A stretch of 13,557 nt of DNA from Clostridia bacterium (GCA_014872655.1 WHHJ01000054.1:1-13557), one strand, 5' to 3'; positions 1 through 7,955 are shown, numbered from the stretch's first letter. Numbers and translations are program-made. The notes: generated by a model not told the origin, from the sequence alone.

Positions 1-27
1 ACATCTGTTTATAAAGCGTATCTTTTT

Positions 28-2196
28 TTATTGCAACATCAATTGCCGATGATCATCGGCGTCCCGCAAAAAAGATCCTGCTGCAGGCAAGTTTTTGGTC
101 CGATAATGTGACGGCTGTTCAAACATTCCCTCCTGATATATTGTGACATGATCTAAGAACGTTTTAGATTTTAACGTCATCACATGCACCCCGGCGGTAT
201 CCTTTGTTGTCTTAGGCGAAATAAGACGGCTGTCGGCAATCAATGTCCGATTATTCGAGGCCGTTAATACAAATTCCCCATCCTGCTCAATATGGAACAT
301 GGCAACCGGTTCTGAAGCTGCGGAATAGGCATGAATAAGTTTTTTCCGGTTCAATTTGGTCTGATAAGCGTTCATTTCTACTTTAGCACATTTTCCGTTT
401 TTAAAGAACACTAACAGATATCCGGCATAATCGGTGGTCGCCGCCATAAAAACAGCCTGCTCCCCTTCTTGCATCTGCAAGGCCTGTGGCAAATAATCAC
501 CCAACAAACTAATCTTCGTGTCTGCAAAATCGGATACTCTGGCTTTATACACTTGCTGTTTGTCTGTAAAAACCAACAGATGAGCCCGATTCGTGCTTTC
601 TAACGTCAAAAACAGTTCATCGCCCTCTTTTAATTTATGTTCCCCGCTCATACGCAACGATTGCGCAGTTACTTTTTTAAAGTATCCCTGCTTGGTCATA
701 AACAAGGTGACAGGATAATCCGGAGCCTCTTCCAATGGCTCTTGGTCTTCGATCTCATCTTCATAAAGAAGCTGTGTCATCCGCGGCTTTCCGTACTTTT
801 TGATAATGCTTTGCAGCTGAGCGATGATAATTTTTTTCACACGGGCAGGTTTTTGCAGAATATCTTCATAATCTGCAATATCTGCCTTCAGTTTATCAAT
901 CTCTGCTGTTTTATTTAAGATATATTCCTGGTTCAAATTGCGCAGTTTAATCTCGGCAACAAACTCTGCCTGTGTCTCGTCAATACCAAACCCAATCATT
1001 AAATTAGGCACAACCATCTTGTCATCTTCGGTATGACGGATAATTTCAATCGCGCGATCGATATCCAGCAAAATCTTTTGCAGACCTTCCAATAAATGCA
1101 AACGGTCTTTTTTCTTCTGCAAGTCAAAATAAATCCCTCGACGCACACATTCCGATCGAAACGCGTTCCACTCCAACAGAATCTCTTTAACGCCCAACAC
1201 CCGAGGGGTTCCGCCAATCAAAATATTGAAATTGCAGGAAAAACTATCTTCCAACGGAGTCATTTTAAACAACTTTTGCATCAGTTTTTCCGGATCTGTA
1301 CCGCGTTTTAAATCAATTGAGATCCGCATACCGGATTTATCACTTAAATCACGAACATTGGTGACCTCCCTGAGTTTACCTGATTTCACCAGTTCTACAA
1401 TCTTATCAATGATCGCTTCAATCGTTGTTGAATACGGAATTTCTACAATCTCAATCGTATTTCCCTTTTTTTCATAACGGTATTTGGCTCGAACTTTAAA
1501 AGAGCCCGTACCTGTCTGATAAATTTTCCGTATCTGCTGCGCATCATAAACCAGCTGACCGCCGGTAGAAAAATCAGGCGCCGTCAATGTTGTCATGATA
1601 TCAAAAGACTCGTTTTTCAATAAAGCAATCGCGGTCTCACAAACTTCTCGTAAATTGAAAGAACAGATGTTGCTTGCCATACCTACAGCAATACCAAGAT
1701 TGGGACTGACCAATATATTCGGAAATGCGACAGGCAACAAAGTGGGCTCCATCAATTCCCCGTCATAATTCGGCACAAAATCTACAACATCCTTATCGAT
1801 TTCTCCGAAAACTTCGGCACAGATAGGATCTAATTTAGCCTCGGTATAACGGGAAGCAGCATAAGCCATATCTCGAGAGTAGTGCTTTCCAAAAGAACCT
1901 TTGGAATCCACAAACGGATGAAGCAGCGCCTCATGTCCCCGAGTCAAACGGACCATTGTTTCGTAAATGGCTGCGTCGCCGTGAGGATTCAATTTCATCG
2001 TCTCGCCCACGATGTTGGCAGACTTTGTCCGGTTTCCGGTCAGTAACCCCTTGCGATACATGGTATATAATAACTTACGGTGTGAGGGTTTAAATCCGTC
2101 AATTTCGGGAATAGCCCGTGAAATATAAACACTAACCGCATACGGCATATAATTTTCTTCCAATACGGTTGCAATCGGACGTTCTTCTAACGGCAT
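28..2196 (-). CDS. parC: DNA topoisomerase IV subunit A (ParC-like), divergent clostridial type
   Basis: This is the DNA-breaking subunit of a type IIA topoisomerase, which with the ParE-like subunit should relax and decatenate DNA in the cytoplasm. The N-terminal winged-helix region is clear. The expected catalytic tyrosine is Y117 in the motif SRYTEAKL, and the quinolone-determining region reads NPHGDAAIYET at residues 71-81. The breakage-reunion domain runs to about residue 450, followed by a shorter, poorly conserved C-terminal beta-pinwheel. I see no GyrA-box (QRRGGKG type), which favours topoisomerase IV over gyrase. At 722 residues it is a little shorter than GyrA. The start is ATG with a GGAGGGGAG-like ribosome binding site that overlaps the end of the parE-like gene; the two genes are only 15 bases apart, so they are surely co-transcribed. 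The position matching E. coli GyrA Ser83 is Ala75, and the Asp87 position is Glu79. Sure of family; the ParC label over a second GyrA is inferred. Confidence 0.9.
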   Translation of the reverse strand: MPLEERPIATVLEENYMPYAVSVYISRAIPEIDGFKPSHRKLLYTMYRKGLLTGNRTKSANIVGETMKLNPHGDAAIYETMVRLTRGHEALLHPFVDSKGSFGKHYSRDMAYAASRYTEAKLDPICAEVFGEIDKDVVDFVPNYDGELMEPTLLPVAFPNILVSPNLGIAVGMASNICSFNLREVCETAIALLKNESFDIMTTLTAPDFSTGGQLVYDAQQIRKIYQTGTGSFKVRAKYRYEKKGNTIEIVEIPYSTTIEAIIDKIVELVKSGKLREVTNVRDLSDKSGMRISIDLKRGTDPEKLMQKLFKMTPLEDSFSCNFNILIGGTPRVLGVKEILLEWNAFRSECVRRGIYFDLQKKKDRLHLLEGLQKILLDIDRAIEIIRHTEDDKMVVPNLMIGFGIDETQAEFVAEIKLRNLNQEYILNKTAEIDKLKADIADYEDILQKPARVKKIIIAQLQSIIKKYGKPRMTQLLYEDEIEDQEPLEEAPDYPVTLFMTKQGYFKKVTAQSLRMSGEHKLKEGDELFLTLESTNRAHLLVFTDKQQVYKARVSDFADTKISLLGDYLPQALQMQEGEQAVFMAATTDYAGYLLVFFKNGKCAKVEMNAYQTKLNRKKLIHAYSAASEPVAMFHIEQDGEFVLTASNNRTLIADSRLISPKTTKDTAGVHVMTLKSKTFLDHVTIYQEGMFEQPSHYRTKNLPAAGSFLRDADDHRQLMLQ

Positions 2197-2211
2197 ATTC
2201 TCTCCCCTCCA

Positions 2212-4200
2212 CTACGAAATATCGGCAAGTTCCAAATACTTGCTGCCATTTTCTGCAATATACGTTTTTCGACTGGCCAAATCATTGCCCAATAAAATCT
2301 CAAACATGCGGGCCGTTTTATCAACATCTTCGGGTACCACTTTGATCAATCGACGCGTATCCGGATGCATCGTCGTCAAAGACATCATCTCCGGCTCATT
2401 TTCGCCTAATCCTTTTGACCGCTGAACCGTCACTTTTTTACCTTCTAATTTTTTCAAAATCGCGTCCTTTTCTTGATCCGTATAGGCAAAATAAGTCTGG
2501 TCTTTACAGTTAATCTCATAAAGCGGAGATTCGGCAATATAGACTTTTCCCATATCGATCAAAGTCGGCATCAAACGATAAATCATCGTCAACACCAATG
2601 CCCGGATTTGATATCCGTCTACATCCGCATCCGTACAGATGATAATTTTATCAAATTTGAGCCCGTCCAAATGGAACTCCGGCAAACTCTTACCTTTATT
2701 ACCGATTTCGATGCCACACCCCATGACCTTAATCAAATCCAAAATAACATCGCTTTTTAAAATTTGACTGTAACTGGCCTTCAAACAGTTCAAAATTTTT
2801 CCCCGAATCGGCATAATCGCCTGGAAATCCGCCTGCCGGGCAAGTTTACACGAACCGAGCGCAGAATCCCCCTCCACAATATACAATTCCCGGACGGAAA
2901 CGTCTTTGGACCGACAGTCTACAAATTTTTCCACACGATTAGAAATGTCTAAATCGCCGGTTAATTTTTTCTTAATATTCAGCCGCGTCTTTTCCGCATT
3001 TTCTCGGCTGCGTTTGTTGATTAAAACCTGATCGGCAATTTTATCGGCTTCTGCTTTATTTTCAATAAAATAAACTTCTAATTGATGACGCAAAAATTCG
3101 GTCATCGACTCCTGAATAAATTTATTGGTGATGGATTTTTTCGTTTGATTTTCATAGGAAGTCTCTGTAGAATAAGAATTAGAAATCAACACCAGGCTGT
3201 CCGCAACGTCCTGAAATGTAATCCGGCTTTCATTCTTATTATACCGATTCGTCTGTTTTAAATAACTATCTATCCCGAATACAAACGCGCTCCGTACCGC
3301 TTTGTCCGGCGCTCCACCATATTCCAAATAACTGGAATTGTGATAATACTCTAAAAATTGGACCTGATTGGAAAAACAAAGCGCAACATTCAGTTTTACT
3401 TTATAGTCCGGTAAATCCTCCCTGTCACGCCCTTCTCGCTCCGCGGACCAAACCTGCATACTGGACAAGGTTTCCTGATCTCCGATAACCTCCGCCAAAT
3501 AATCACGGATTCCGTTTTCATAATAATATCGCTGTTCTTCAAAGCCTTTACCGTCTTCCGATTCATAACGAAAAACAATCAGCAATCCGGCATTGCAGAT
3601 CGCCTGCTTTTTTAAGACTTCTTCAAAATAGGATTTTGGAATATCAATCTCTTTAAACACTTTCAAATCCGGGCGCCATTTAATACGTGTGCCCGATTTA
3701 TGGGACATCGGGGTCTTCTTCAACTGCTGATCAATCGGCAAAACAGGTTCCCCATGTTCAAAACGCAGCTCATAACGATAATCCCCGTCATAAATCTCCG
3801 CCTCCATATACTCGGAAGCATACTGCGTAGCGCACAACCCTAAACCGTTTAATCCCAAAGCATAGGCATAGTCAGAATTCTTTTTTTCATATTTTCCGCC
3901 GGCGTACATTTCGCAAAATAATAGTTCCCAGTTGTATCGGCCTTCTTTTTCATTATAGTCAACGGGAATCCCTCGTCCGAAATCCGTTACTTCCAATGAG
4001 TGATCCCGATATGCGGTTACAATAATTTTATTGCCGAATCCACCCTTGAACTCATCGATCGCATTCGATACGATTTCAAAAAAAGAATGACAGCAGCCCT
4101 CTCGATCATCCGAACCGAAAATAACGGCCGGCCGGGTACGAACCCGTTCCGCACCCTTTAAAGAAACAATACTGTCATTGTCGTATTTCTTTTTCGCCAA
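2212..4200 (-). CDS. parE: DNA topoisomerase IV subunit B (ParE-like), TTG start
   Basis: This is the ATPase subunit of the type IIA topoisomerase, 662 residues from the chosen start. GHKL ATPase motifs are visible: E42...N46...D49 (EIVSNAIDE), D73-G75-G77 (DFGRGIPV), a modified ATP lid GLNGLG at 116-121, and the QTK loop at 352-354. The TOPRIM domain carries EGDSALGS (443-450), DADVDG (524-529) and KGLGE (596-600). I chose TTG at 4200-4198 because GGGAGG lies 7 bases before it, and the product then begins AKKKYDNDSI, as ParE proteins usually do. An ATG at 4215 forms part of that ribosome binding site, and a longer reading back to 4320 overlaps mtaB and starts upstream of the promoter. Several normally invariant residues differ: GLHGVG has become GLNGLG, the lysine before it is missing, and DADVDGAHI has become DADVDGYQI. 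It is therefore from the divergent clostridial branch. Confidence 0.9.
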   Translation of the reverse strand: MAKKKYDNDSIVSLKGAERVRTRPAVIFGSDDREGCCHSFFEIVSNAIDEFKGGFGNKIIVTAYRDHSLEVTDFGRGIPVDYNEKEGRYNWELLFCEMYAGGKYEKKNSDYAYALGLNGLGLCATQYASEYMEAEIYDGDYRYELRFEHGEPVLPIDQQLKKTPMSHKSGTRIKWRPDLKVFKEIDIPKSYFEEVLKKQAICNAGLLIVFRYESEDGKGFEEQRYYYENGIRDYLAEVIGDQETLSSMQVWSAEREGRDREDLPDYKVKLNVALCFSNQVQFLEYYHNSSYLEYGGAPDKAVRSAFVFGIDSYLKQTNRYNKNESRITFQDVADSLVLISNSYSTETSYENQTKKSITNKFIQESMTEFLRHQLEVYFIENKAEADKIADQVLINKRSRENAEKTRLNIKKKLTGDLDISNRVEKFVDCRSKDVSVRELYIVEGDSALGSCKLARQADFQAIMPIRGKILNCLKASYSQILKSDVILDLIKVMGCGIEIGNKGKSLPEFHLDGLKFDKIIICTDADVDGYQIRALVLTMIYRLMPTLIDMGKVYIAESPLYEINCKDQTYFAYTDQEKDAILKKLEGKKVTVQRSKGLGENEPEMMSLTTMHPDTRRLIKVVPEDVDKTARMFEILLGNDLASRKTYIAENGSKYLELADIS

Positions 4201-4241
4201 CAGAATACCTCCCATACAATCCGAATCCTGATTATTTACTA

Positions 4242-5546
4242 TTATATTATACCATTTTTCTCTTTTTTTTGCAAGCGCCCAACACAATATCCATCTTCTG
4301 CAGCACAAACCTCGACCCAAACAAATTGATTGCGCAGATCCTGTTTCGATTCCAACCGAACCTCCGCATAATTTGCCGTATATCCTACATATTGGCTATC
4401 TTTCCTTTGCTCCATTAAAACTTCCACACTCTGGCCAATCAACGACTGCAAAAACCGTTGCTCACTACAGTGAGCTACCTGCAGCATTTGCGCACAGCGT
4501 TCTTTTTTGACTTCTGTCACAACCTGCTCTGGCATTTCATACGCACGGGTTCCTTTGCGGGGAGAAAACGGAAAAACATGAATTTTAGCAAATTGGATTT
4601 TCTGTGCAAAAGACAGGGATTCACTAAAATCTGCATCTGTTTCGCCCGGAAATCCTACAATAATGTCTGTTGTAACAGCTGTATCCGCAAAGGCTTCACG
4701 CAATCTGTTTACCGCCGTCTCATAATCATGAGATGTATAGTGTCGGTTCATTGCTTTAAGCGTTCTATCACAACCACTCTGTAATGATAGATGAAATTGA
4801 TGACACAGCTTGTCCGCCTGTCGAAGGCGCTCTAAATTCTGTTCTGAAACAAAAATCGGTTCTAAAGACCCCAAACGCAGCCGAGTTAATCCCGGAATCT
4901 GATTGACGGCTAAAATCAAATCGCACAGATCGTACTGTCCGTGTTCCTTTCCGTAACTATCCAAATGAATTCCCGTCAAAACAATTTCATGATATCCCCT
5001 TGCTACAAGACTTTGGATTTCTGATACCGCATCCTCTAATTTTTTAGAGCGAATACGCCCACGGGCATACGGGATAATACAATAGGAGCAAAAATTATTA
5101 CACCCGTCCTGAACCTTAACCATGGCTCGGGTATGTACATCTTCCTGCAAACAGGAAGGCTCAAAATTTTGTACATGACCGATATCACCAACGACCACCA
5201 CGCGCTGCCCGGTCTGCAGATATTGCCCTATATATTCCGGCAAGTTTCTTTTATGATCATTCCCAACCAAAACATCTGCTTGACTAAATAGATCCAGGTT
5301 ATCCACCTGCACCAAGCACCCCACAACGGCAATCACAGATTGGGGATTTAAGCGTTTTGCTCTTCTCATAATCTGCCGGCTTTTCCGGGCACTTTCTTCC
5401 GTGACCGCGCAGGTGTGTATAACCACAACATCGCTTTCCAGCCCAAATTCTACCACATCATATCCAAAATTTCGAAACGCCTGCTGCATGATATTGCTTT
5501 CATACTGATTCACTTTACAGCCTAAAGTATAAAACGAAACTTTCAA
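4242..5546 (-). CDS. mtaB: tRNA t6A37 methylthiotransferase MtaB
   Basis: This radical-SAM enzyme adds a methylthio group to N6-threonylcarbamoyladenosine-37, making ms2t6A in tRNAs that read ANN codons. The N-terminal UPF0004 domain holds three cysteines for one iron-sulfur cluster: C10 (TLGCKVNQYES), C46 (HTCAVT) and C77 (VGCLVQ). The radical-SAM cluster motif CNNFCSYC uses C149, C153 and C156. A C-terminal TRAM-like region follows from about residue 365. The opening KVSFYTLGCKVNQYES is diagnostic of MtaB rather than MiaB or RimO. The 434-residue length is normal. The start is TTG, with GGGGGA ending 9 bases before it. It has its own promoter, ends 41 bases before the parE-like start, and lies downstream of the tRNA-Lys(UUU) gene, whose product is a known substrate of the family. 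Confidence 0.93.
   Translation of the reverse strand: MKVSFYTLGCKVNQYESNIMQQAFRNFGYDVVEFGLESDVVVIHTCAVTEESARKSRQIMRRAKRLNPQSVIAVVGCLVQVDNLDLFSQADVLVGNDHKRNLPEYIGQYLQTGQRVVVVGDIGHVQNFEPSCLQEDVHTRAMVKVQDGCNNFCSYCIIPYARGRIRSKKLEDAVSEIQSLVARGYHEIVLTGIHLDSYGKEHGQYDLCDLILAVNQIPGLTRLRLGSLEPIFVSEQNLERLRQADKLCHQFHLSLQSGCDRTLKAMNRHYTSHDYETAVNRLREAFADTAVTTDIIVGFPGETDADFSESLSFAQKIQFAKIHVFPFSPRKGTRAYEMPEQVVTEVKKERCAQMLQVAHCSEQRFLQSLIGQSVEVLMEQRKDSQYVGYTANYAEVRLESKQDLRNQFVWVEVCAAEDGYCVGRLQKKEKNGII
4246..4274 (-). promoter_or_regulatory. Promoter for the parE-parC pair
   Basis: Read on the minus strand, a TTGCAA -35 box (4269-4274) and a perfect TATAAT -10 box (4246-4251) are separated by 17 bases. The promoter lies over the last codons of mtaB. 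It gives a 5' leader of about 40 bases before the TTG start of the parE-like gene. This explains how the topoisomerase genes can be expressed independently of mtaB. Confidence 0.75.
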
Positions 5547-5589
5547 AACAACAAATCCCCCAAATATGCCATTTTATTCTACGTTACAT

Positions 5590-5618
5590 ATTATATTATA
5601 TTTTTCATAAAAACGCAA
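5590..5618 (-). promoter_or_regulatory. Promoter for mtaB
   Basis: On the minus strand TTGCGT (5613-5618) and TATAAT (5590-5595) are 17 bases apart. A second overlapping TATAAT (5595-5600) lies beside it with a poorer spacing. The transcript would have a leader of about 35 bases before the TTG start. Confidence 0.65.
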
Positions 5619-5801
5619 GTACAAATACAAATCAATCAATGTCCTCAACAACATACAAAACGCTTATTGAAGACACAGAACAATCATCGAGTCATAAAAA
5701 CACATTGAATCTTACACTCTTTATGCTTCTGCCCGATACATTAAACACTGCAACCGCATTGTAAACACTTATACGCGATTGACATAAAAACAAATATAAG
5801 A
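5619..5801. other. Intergenic DNA between mtaB promoter and tRNA-Lys terminator
   Basis: This AT-rich stretch holds no ORF with a credible ribosome binding site and no hairpin that I can support. It separates the tRNA-Lys transcription unit from mtaB. Confidence 0.5.
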
Positions 5802-5836
5802 AAAAAGAGTCTTCGAATCACTCGAAGACTCTTTTT
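5802..5836 (-). terminator. Terminator of the tRNA-Lys gene
   Basis: A perfect 15-base-pair inverted repeat (5802-5816 with 5822-5836) surrounds a five-base loop. The outer five pairs are A-T, giving a U-run on the minus-strand transcript, and the symmetry would also let it work on the plus strand. The stem begins at the very last base of the tRNA CCA end. Confidence 0.9.
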
Positions 5837-5911
5837 GGTGATCCATCGGAGAGTCGAACTCCGGACACCATGATTAAAAGTCATGTGCTCTACCTACTGA
5901 GCTAATGGATC
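5836..5911 (-). tRNA. tRNA-Lys(UUU)
   Basis: A complete 76-base tRNA with encoded CCA. The acceptor stem GATCCAT pairs with ATGGATC, and the discriminator base is A. The anticodon stem CATGA/TCATG closes the loop CTTTTAA, so the anticodon is TTT (lysine), with A at position 37. The D arm (AGCTCAGTAGGTAGAGC) and T arm (TTCGACT loop) are standard. It has its own promoter and terminator. Confidence 0.97.
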
Positions 5912-5930
5912 GTTTTTCAACAGCTCATAT

Positions 5931-5959
5931 ATTATATCAAATTATCCAGGTATTGTCAA
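5931..5959 (-). promoter_or_regulatory. Consensus promoter of tRNA-Lys
   Basis: On the minus strand TTGACA (5954-5959) and TATAAT (5931-5936) are both perfect and 17 bases apart. Transcription should begin about a dozen bases before the mature tRNA 5' end at 5911. Such a full-consensus promoter is usual for stable RNA genes. Confidence 0.9.
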
Positions 5960-6065
5960 TAGGATTCCCAAAAAAAACGAAATAAGTCTCTTTTTTTTAT
6001 TTTTTGCCGATATTCTTAAATTTAAACAGGAAAAATCTGTTAATTCTAACGAATAAATGCATAAA

Positions 6066-6090
6066 AAAAAGCGGGCATTGCCCGCTTTTT
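6066..6090 (-). terminator. Terminator after the small cysteine-rich gene
   Basis: GCGGGC (6071-6076) pairs with GCCCGC (6080-6085) around a three-base loop, with A-runs on one side and T-runs on the other. On the minus strand a run of Us follows. It begins two bases past the stop codon of the small gene. Since I see no other terminator after the phosphoesterase gene, it probably ends that transcript too. Confidence 0.88.
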
Positions 6091-6092
6091 GG

Positions 6093-6245
6093 TCAGCAAC
6101 AATTTCCCGGAAGAGAACTGCCGCAGCCACAGCTGTCTGAACAGCCGCATTCATTATCATCATTGTTTACCAACAAACAGATAATAATTACTGCAACAAT
6201 GATCACCCACAGAGAATTATTATTTCCACAATTGCCGAACAGCAT
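6093..6245 (-). CDS. Small cysteine-rich single-span membrane protein (50 aa)
   Basis: The 50-residue product has a short polar start with Asn and Gly repeats (GNCGNNNS). A single hydrophobic segment follows at residues 12-26 (LWVIIVAVIIICLLV). The tail is acidic, then rich in cysteine and glycine, and ends Cys-Cys. There are eight cysteines in all (6, 23, 33, 35, 39, 41, 49, 50). The start is ATG with GAGGTGA five bases before it, and the terminator begins directly after the stop. Clostridia often carry short proteins of this look, with an Asn-rich start, an Ile-rich span and a Cys-rich tail, some suspected to be spore-associated. I know of no proven function and give no symbol. A 73-residue reading of the same strand in another frame lacks such features and is the shadow. 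Confidence 0.75.
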   Translation of the reverse strand: MLFGNCGNNNSLWVIIVAVIIICLLVNNDDNECGCSDSCGCGSSLPGNCC

Positions 6246-6263
6246 TTCAATCACCTCTCTACC

Positions 6264-6289
6264 ATTGTATGCCCAATGACTAAAAGTGT
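6264..6289 (-). promoter_or_regulatory. Possible mother-cell sporulation (sigmaK/sigmaE-like) promoter
   Basis: On the minus strand CATACAAT (6264-6271) resembles the -10 element of sigmaE and sigmaK promoters. An AC dinucleotide lies 16 bases upstream (6288-6289), as in sigmaK promoters. No sigmaA-type boxes are seen here. The elements are short, so chance is a real alternative. Confidence 0.35.
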
Positions 6290-6301
6290 TCGAGATCTGT
6301 C

Positions 6302-7891
6302 TTATTCTTTTATAATTCCCCAGCTGTAGGAGGATGTCTGAAGGTTTTGAACATAATCATATGCGTAATATGTTGCCGTAAGACGGTCTGAAGTGACAGT
6401 AATCAATGAATATCCCGCCGTATTGGAAGAAACGGACGACGCATACTGATACCATTCTTTGGTATATTGCTCACTCACCGACCGACTTTGACTTCCTCCT
6501 GCACCGGACATTAAATATACAGGAGCTTCGGGATTGATGTAATACAGAACTTGCTGATCATTCTGTACTTGTTTTTGCGTTTCACAAACTAGCGGGGTAC
6601 GATTTTCATCCATCGGATAAGTCAGACCAAAAACATGATCGTGGCCTTGTAAAACCAAATCGACGTTATACTCATTAAAAATCGTTCCCAGCGTTTGCTG
6701 CTGGATTTGCGCAATTTGATTTTCAGGTGAAACGGAACCGTATCGTCCGCAGGAATATACCGGATTATGAATCAAGACAATTTTCCACTTTTTATCCGTT
6801 GACGCAAGATCTTTTTTCAGCCATTCCCGCTGAGGGAGACTGACGCCTACCGTATCGGAATCGCCCGAAGAAAGAACGGTAACATGCACATCTGCGTAAT
6901 CATAAGAATAATAAACACCATAGTCATAGGAATAATACAACCCATTGGCATAATCCGCAACCGGGAAATCCATAGTAATATGATTATATTCTATACGGGA
7001 TGCATTTCCTTTATAATCCGGCCAGTACGAGTGATTTCCGGAAGTAAGCGTAAGAGGAATTGTGGTTACATAGGGCTCCACATTTTTTAGCATCTGCGCC
7101 CATTCACTTTCGGTTCCCCCATGCTGTACAATATCACCCGTGTGCAGAATCATATCAATATTATCTGTTTTTTGCAAAGCGTTCTCCATCAATTCTGCCC
7201 ATACAGTACCGCTATATAACTCATCTTGCGTGTCGGAAATATGCATCAAAGTTACGCTGTCCGAATCATACGACGCGGTATTAAATGAAGCCGAATAACA
7301 AGGCTGACCATCCATATTGTACAGGGTATAAACATATTCACAATCAGCGTCTAAATCATAGGCAACCGCTCGGTTGACATAATCAAAATTTGCGTCATCA
7401 CAATACCCCGTTATCTTCTTTTCCAAATTCTGTCCCTGTTTCCGAATGCCCATCGACGGGCAATCCCGCTTTGAAGTATGCCATGTGACAGCATAAGAAT
7501 TCTTTCCGGCTCCATAATAGGTCAAAACAATAGAAGACACTTCTTGAGATGTTGCCTGTTTCGGTTTTGGTTTAGTCTGGATCTGGATAACTGTGTTTTT
7601 GTCCGAATTGCCGAGAGAATACTCTCTGTCCGTTAGCCAAATCCGCCGCCCGTCCACGGTCACATCGGTCAAAGTTTCTTCCGGATCACAGGAAACTTTT
7701 AAAACACCGTCCGTAATTTCTGCCGATGCTTTCCCGTTAATTTGGATATGGCCATATTCCGTAACTGATTCATATACAAGGGGTTGTGACGGAGTTTCTG
7801 CCTGCGGCTCCAATTCTATCCCTGTCCCAGAACACCCAACCAAATAAGTAAAACAAATCAGTAATACGATAAAAGAAACAATCTTTCGCAC
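6302..7891 (-). CDS. Lipoprotein metallophosphoesterase, purple acid phosphatase type
   Basis: This is an exported phosphoesterase anchored to the outer face of the membrane, 529 residues from its GTG start. A lipoprotein signal peptide runs from residue 1 to the lipobox LVGC (C20). An unassigned domain follows, then a purple-acid-phosphatase-like fibronectin III domain (about 118-205, with SYAVTWHTS). The metal site motifs are SDTQD (D220), TGD (252-253), SGNH (N286, H287), LIHNP (H375) and QGHDH (416-419). The first motif is DTQ instead of the common DxH, as in many PAP-like bacterial proteins. GTG at 7891 is chosen because GGAGG sits 7 bases upstream. The ATG at 7921 overlaps the -10 box and should not be transcribed. 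The substrate, a phosphomonoester or a nucleotide, is unknown. A short duplicated segment is seen at residues 319-332. Confidence 0.85.
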   Translation of the reverse strand: MRKIVSFIVLLICFTYLVGCSGTGIELEPQAETPSQPLVYESVTEYGHIQINGKASAEITDGVLKVSCDPEETLTDVTVDGRRIWLTDREYSLGNSDKNTVIQIQTKPKPKQATSQEVSSIVLTYYGAGKNSYAVTWHTSKRDCPSMGIRKQGQNLEKKITGYCDDANFDYVNRAVAYDLDADCEYVYTLYNMDGQPCYSASFNTASYDSDSVTLMHISDTQDELYSGTVWAELMENALQKTDNIDMILHTGDIVQHGGTESEWAQMLKNVEPYVTTIPLTLTSGNHSYWPDYKGNASRIEYNHITMDFPVADYANGLYYSYDYGVYYSYDYADVHVTVLSSGDSDTVGVSLPQREWLKKDLASTDKKWKIVLIHNPVYSCGRYGSVSPENQIAQIQQQTLGTIFNEYNVDLVLQGHDHVFGLTYPMDENRTPLVCETQKQVQNDQQVLYYINPEAPVYLMSGAGGSQSRSVSEQYTKEWYQYASSVSSNTAGYSLITVTSDRLTATYYAYDYVQNLQTSSYSWGIIKE

Positions 7892-7919
7892 AAAAACACC
7901 TCCGAAACCTGTTTTTTTC

Positions 7920-7948
7920 ATTATAGCAAATATCTCTGCAGTTGTCTA
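7920..7948 (-). promoter_or_regulatory. Promoter of the phosphoesterase gene (extended -10)
   Basis: On the minus strand TAGACA (7943-7948) and TATAAT (7920-7925) are 17 bases apart, with a TGC extended -10 directly before TATAAT. The -10 box overlaps an in-frame ATG at 7921, which argues that translation begins at the later GTG (7891). Confidence 0.75.
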
Positions 7949-7955
7949 CAAAATG

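Noticed and set aside
4201..4320. Longer parE-like reading starting at 4320 or at the ATG at 4215
   Set aside because: The longer form overlaps mtaB, starts upstream of the promoter, and its extra residues do not resemble ParE. The ATG at 4215 is part of the GGGAGG ribosome binding site of the TTG start.
5942..6163. 73-residue minus-strand ORF
   Set aside because: It overlaps the better-supported 50-codon cysteine-rich gene in another frame, runs through the terminator and into the promoter of tRNA-Lys, and has no ribosome binding site.
6004..6279. 91-residue plus-strand ORF across the small gene and terminator
   Set aside because: It reads through a strong terminator hairpin and is antisense to the small gene; no ribosome binding site.
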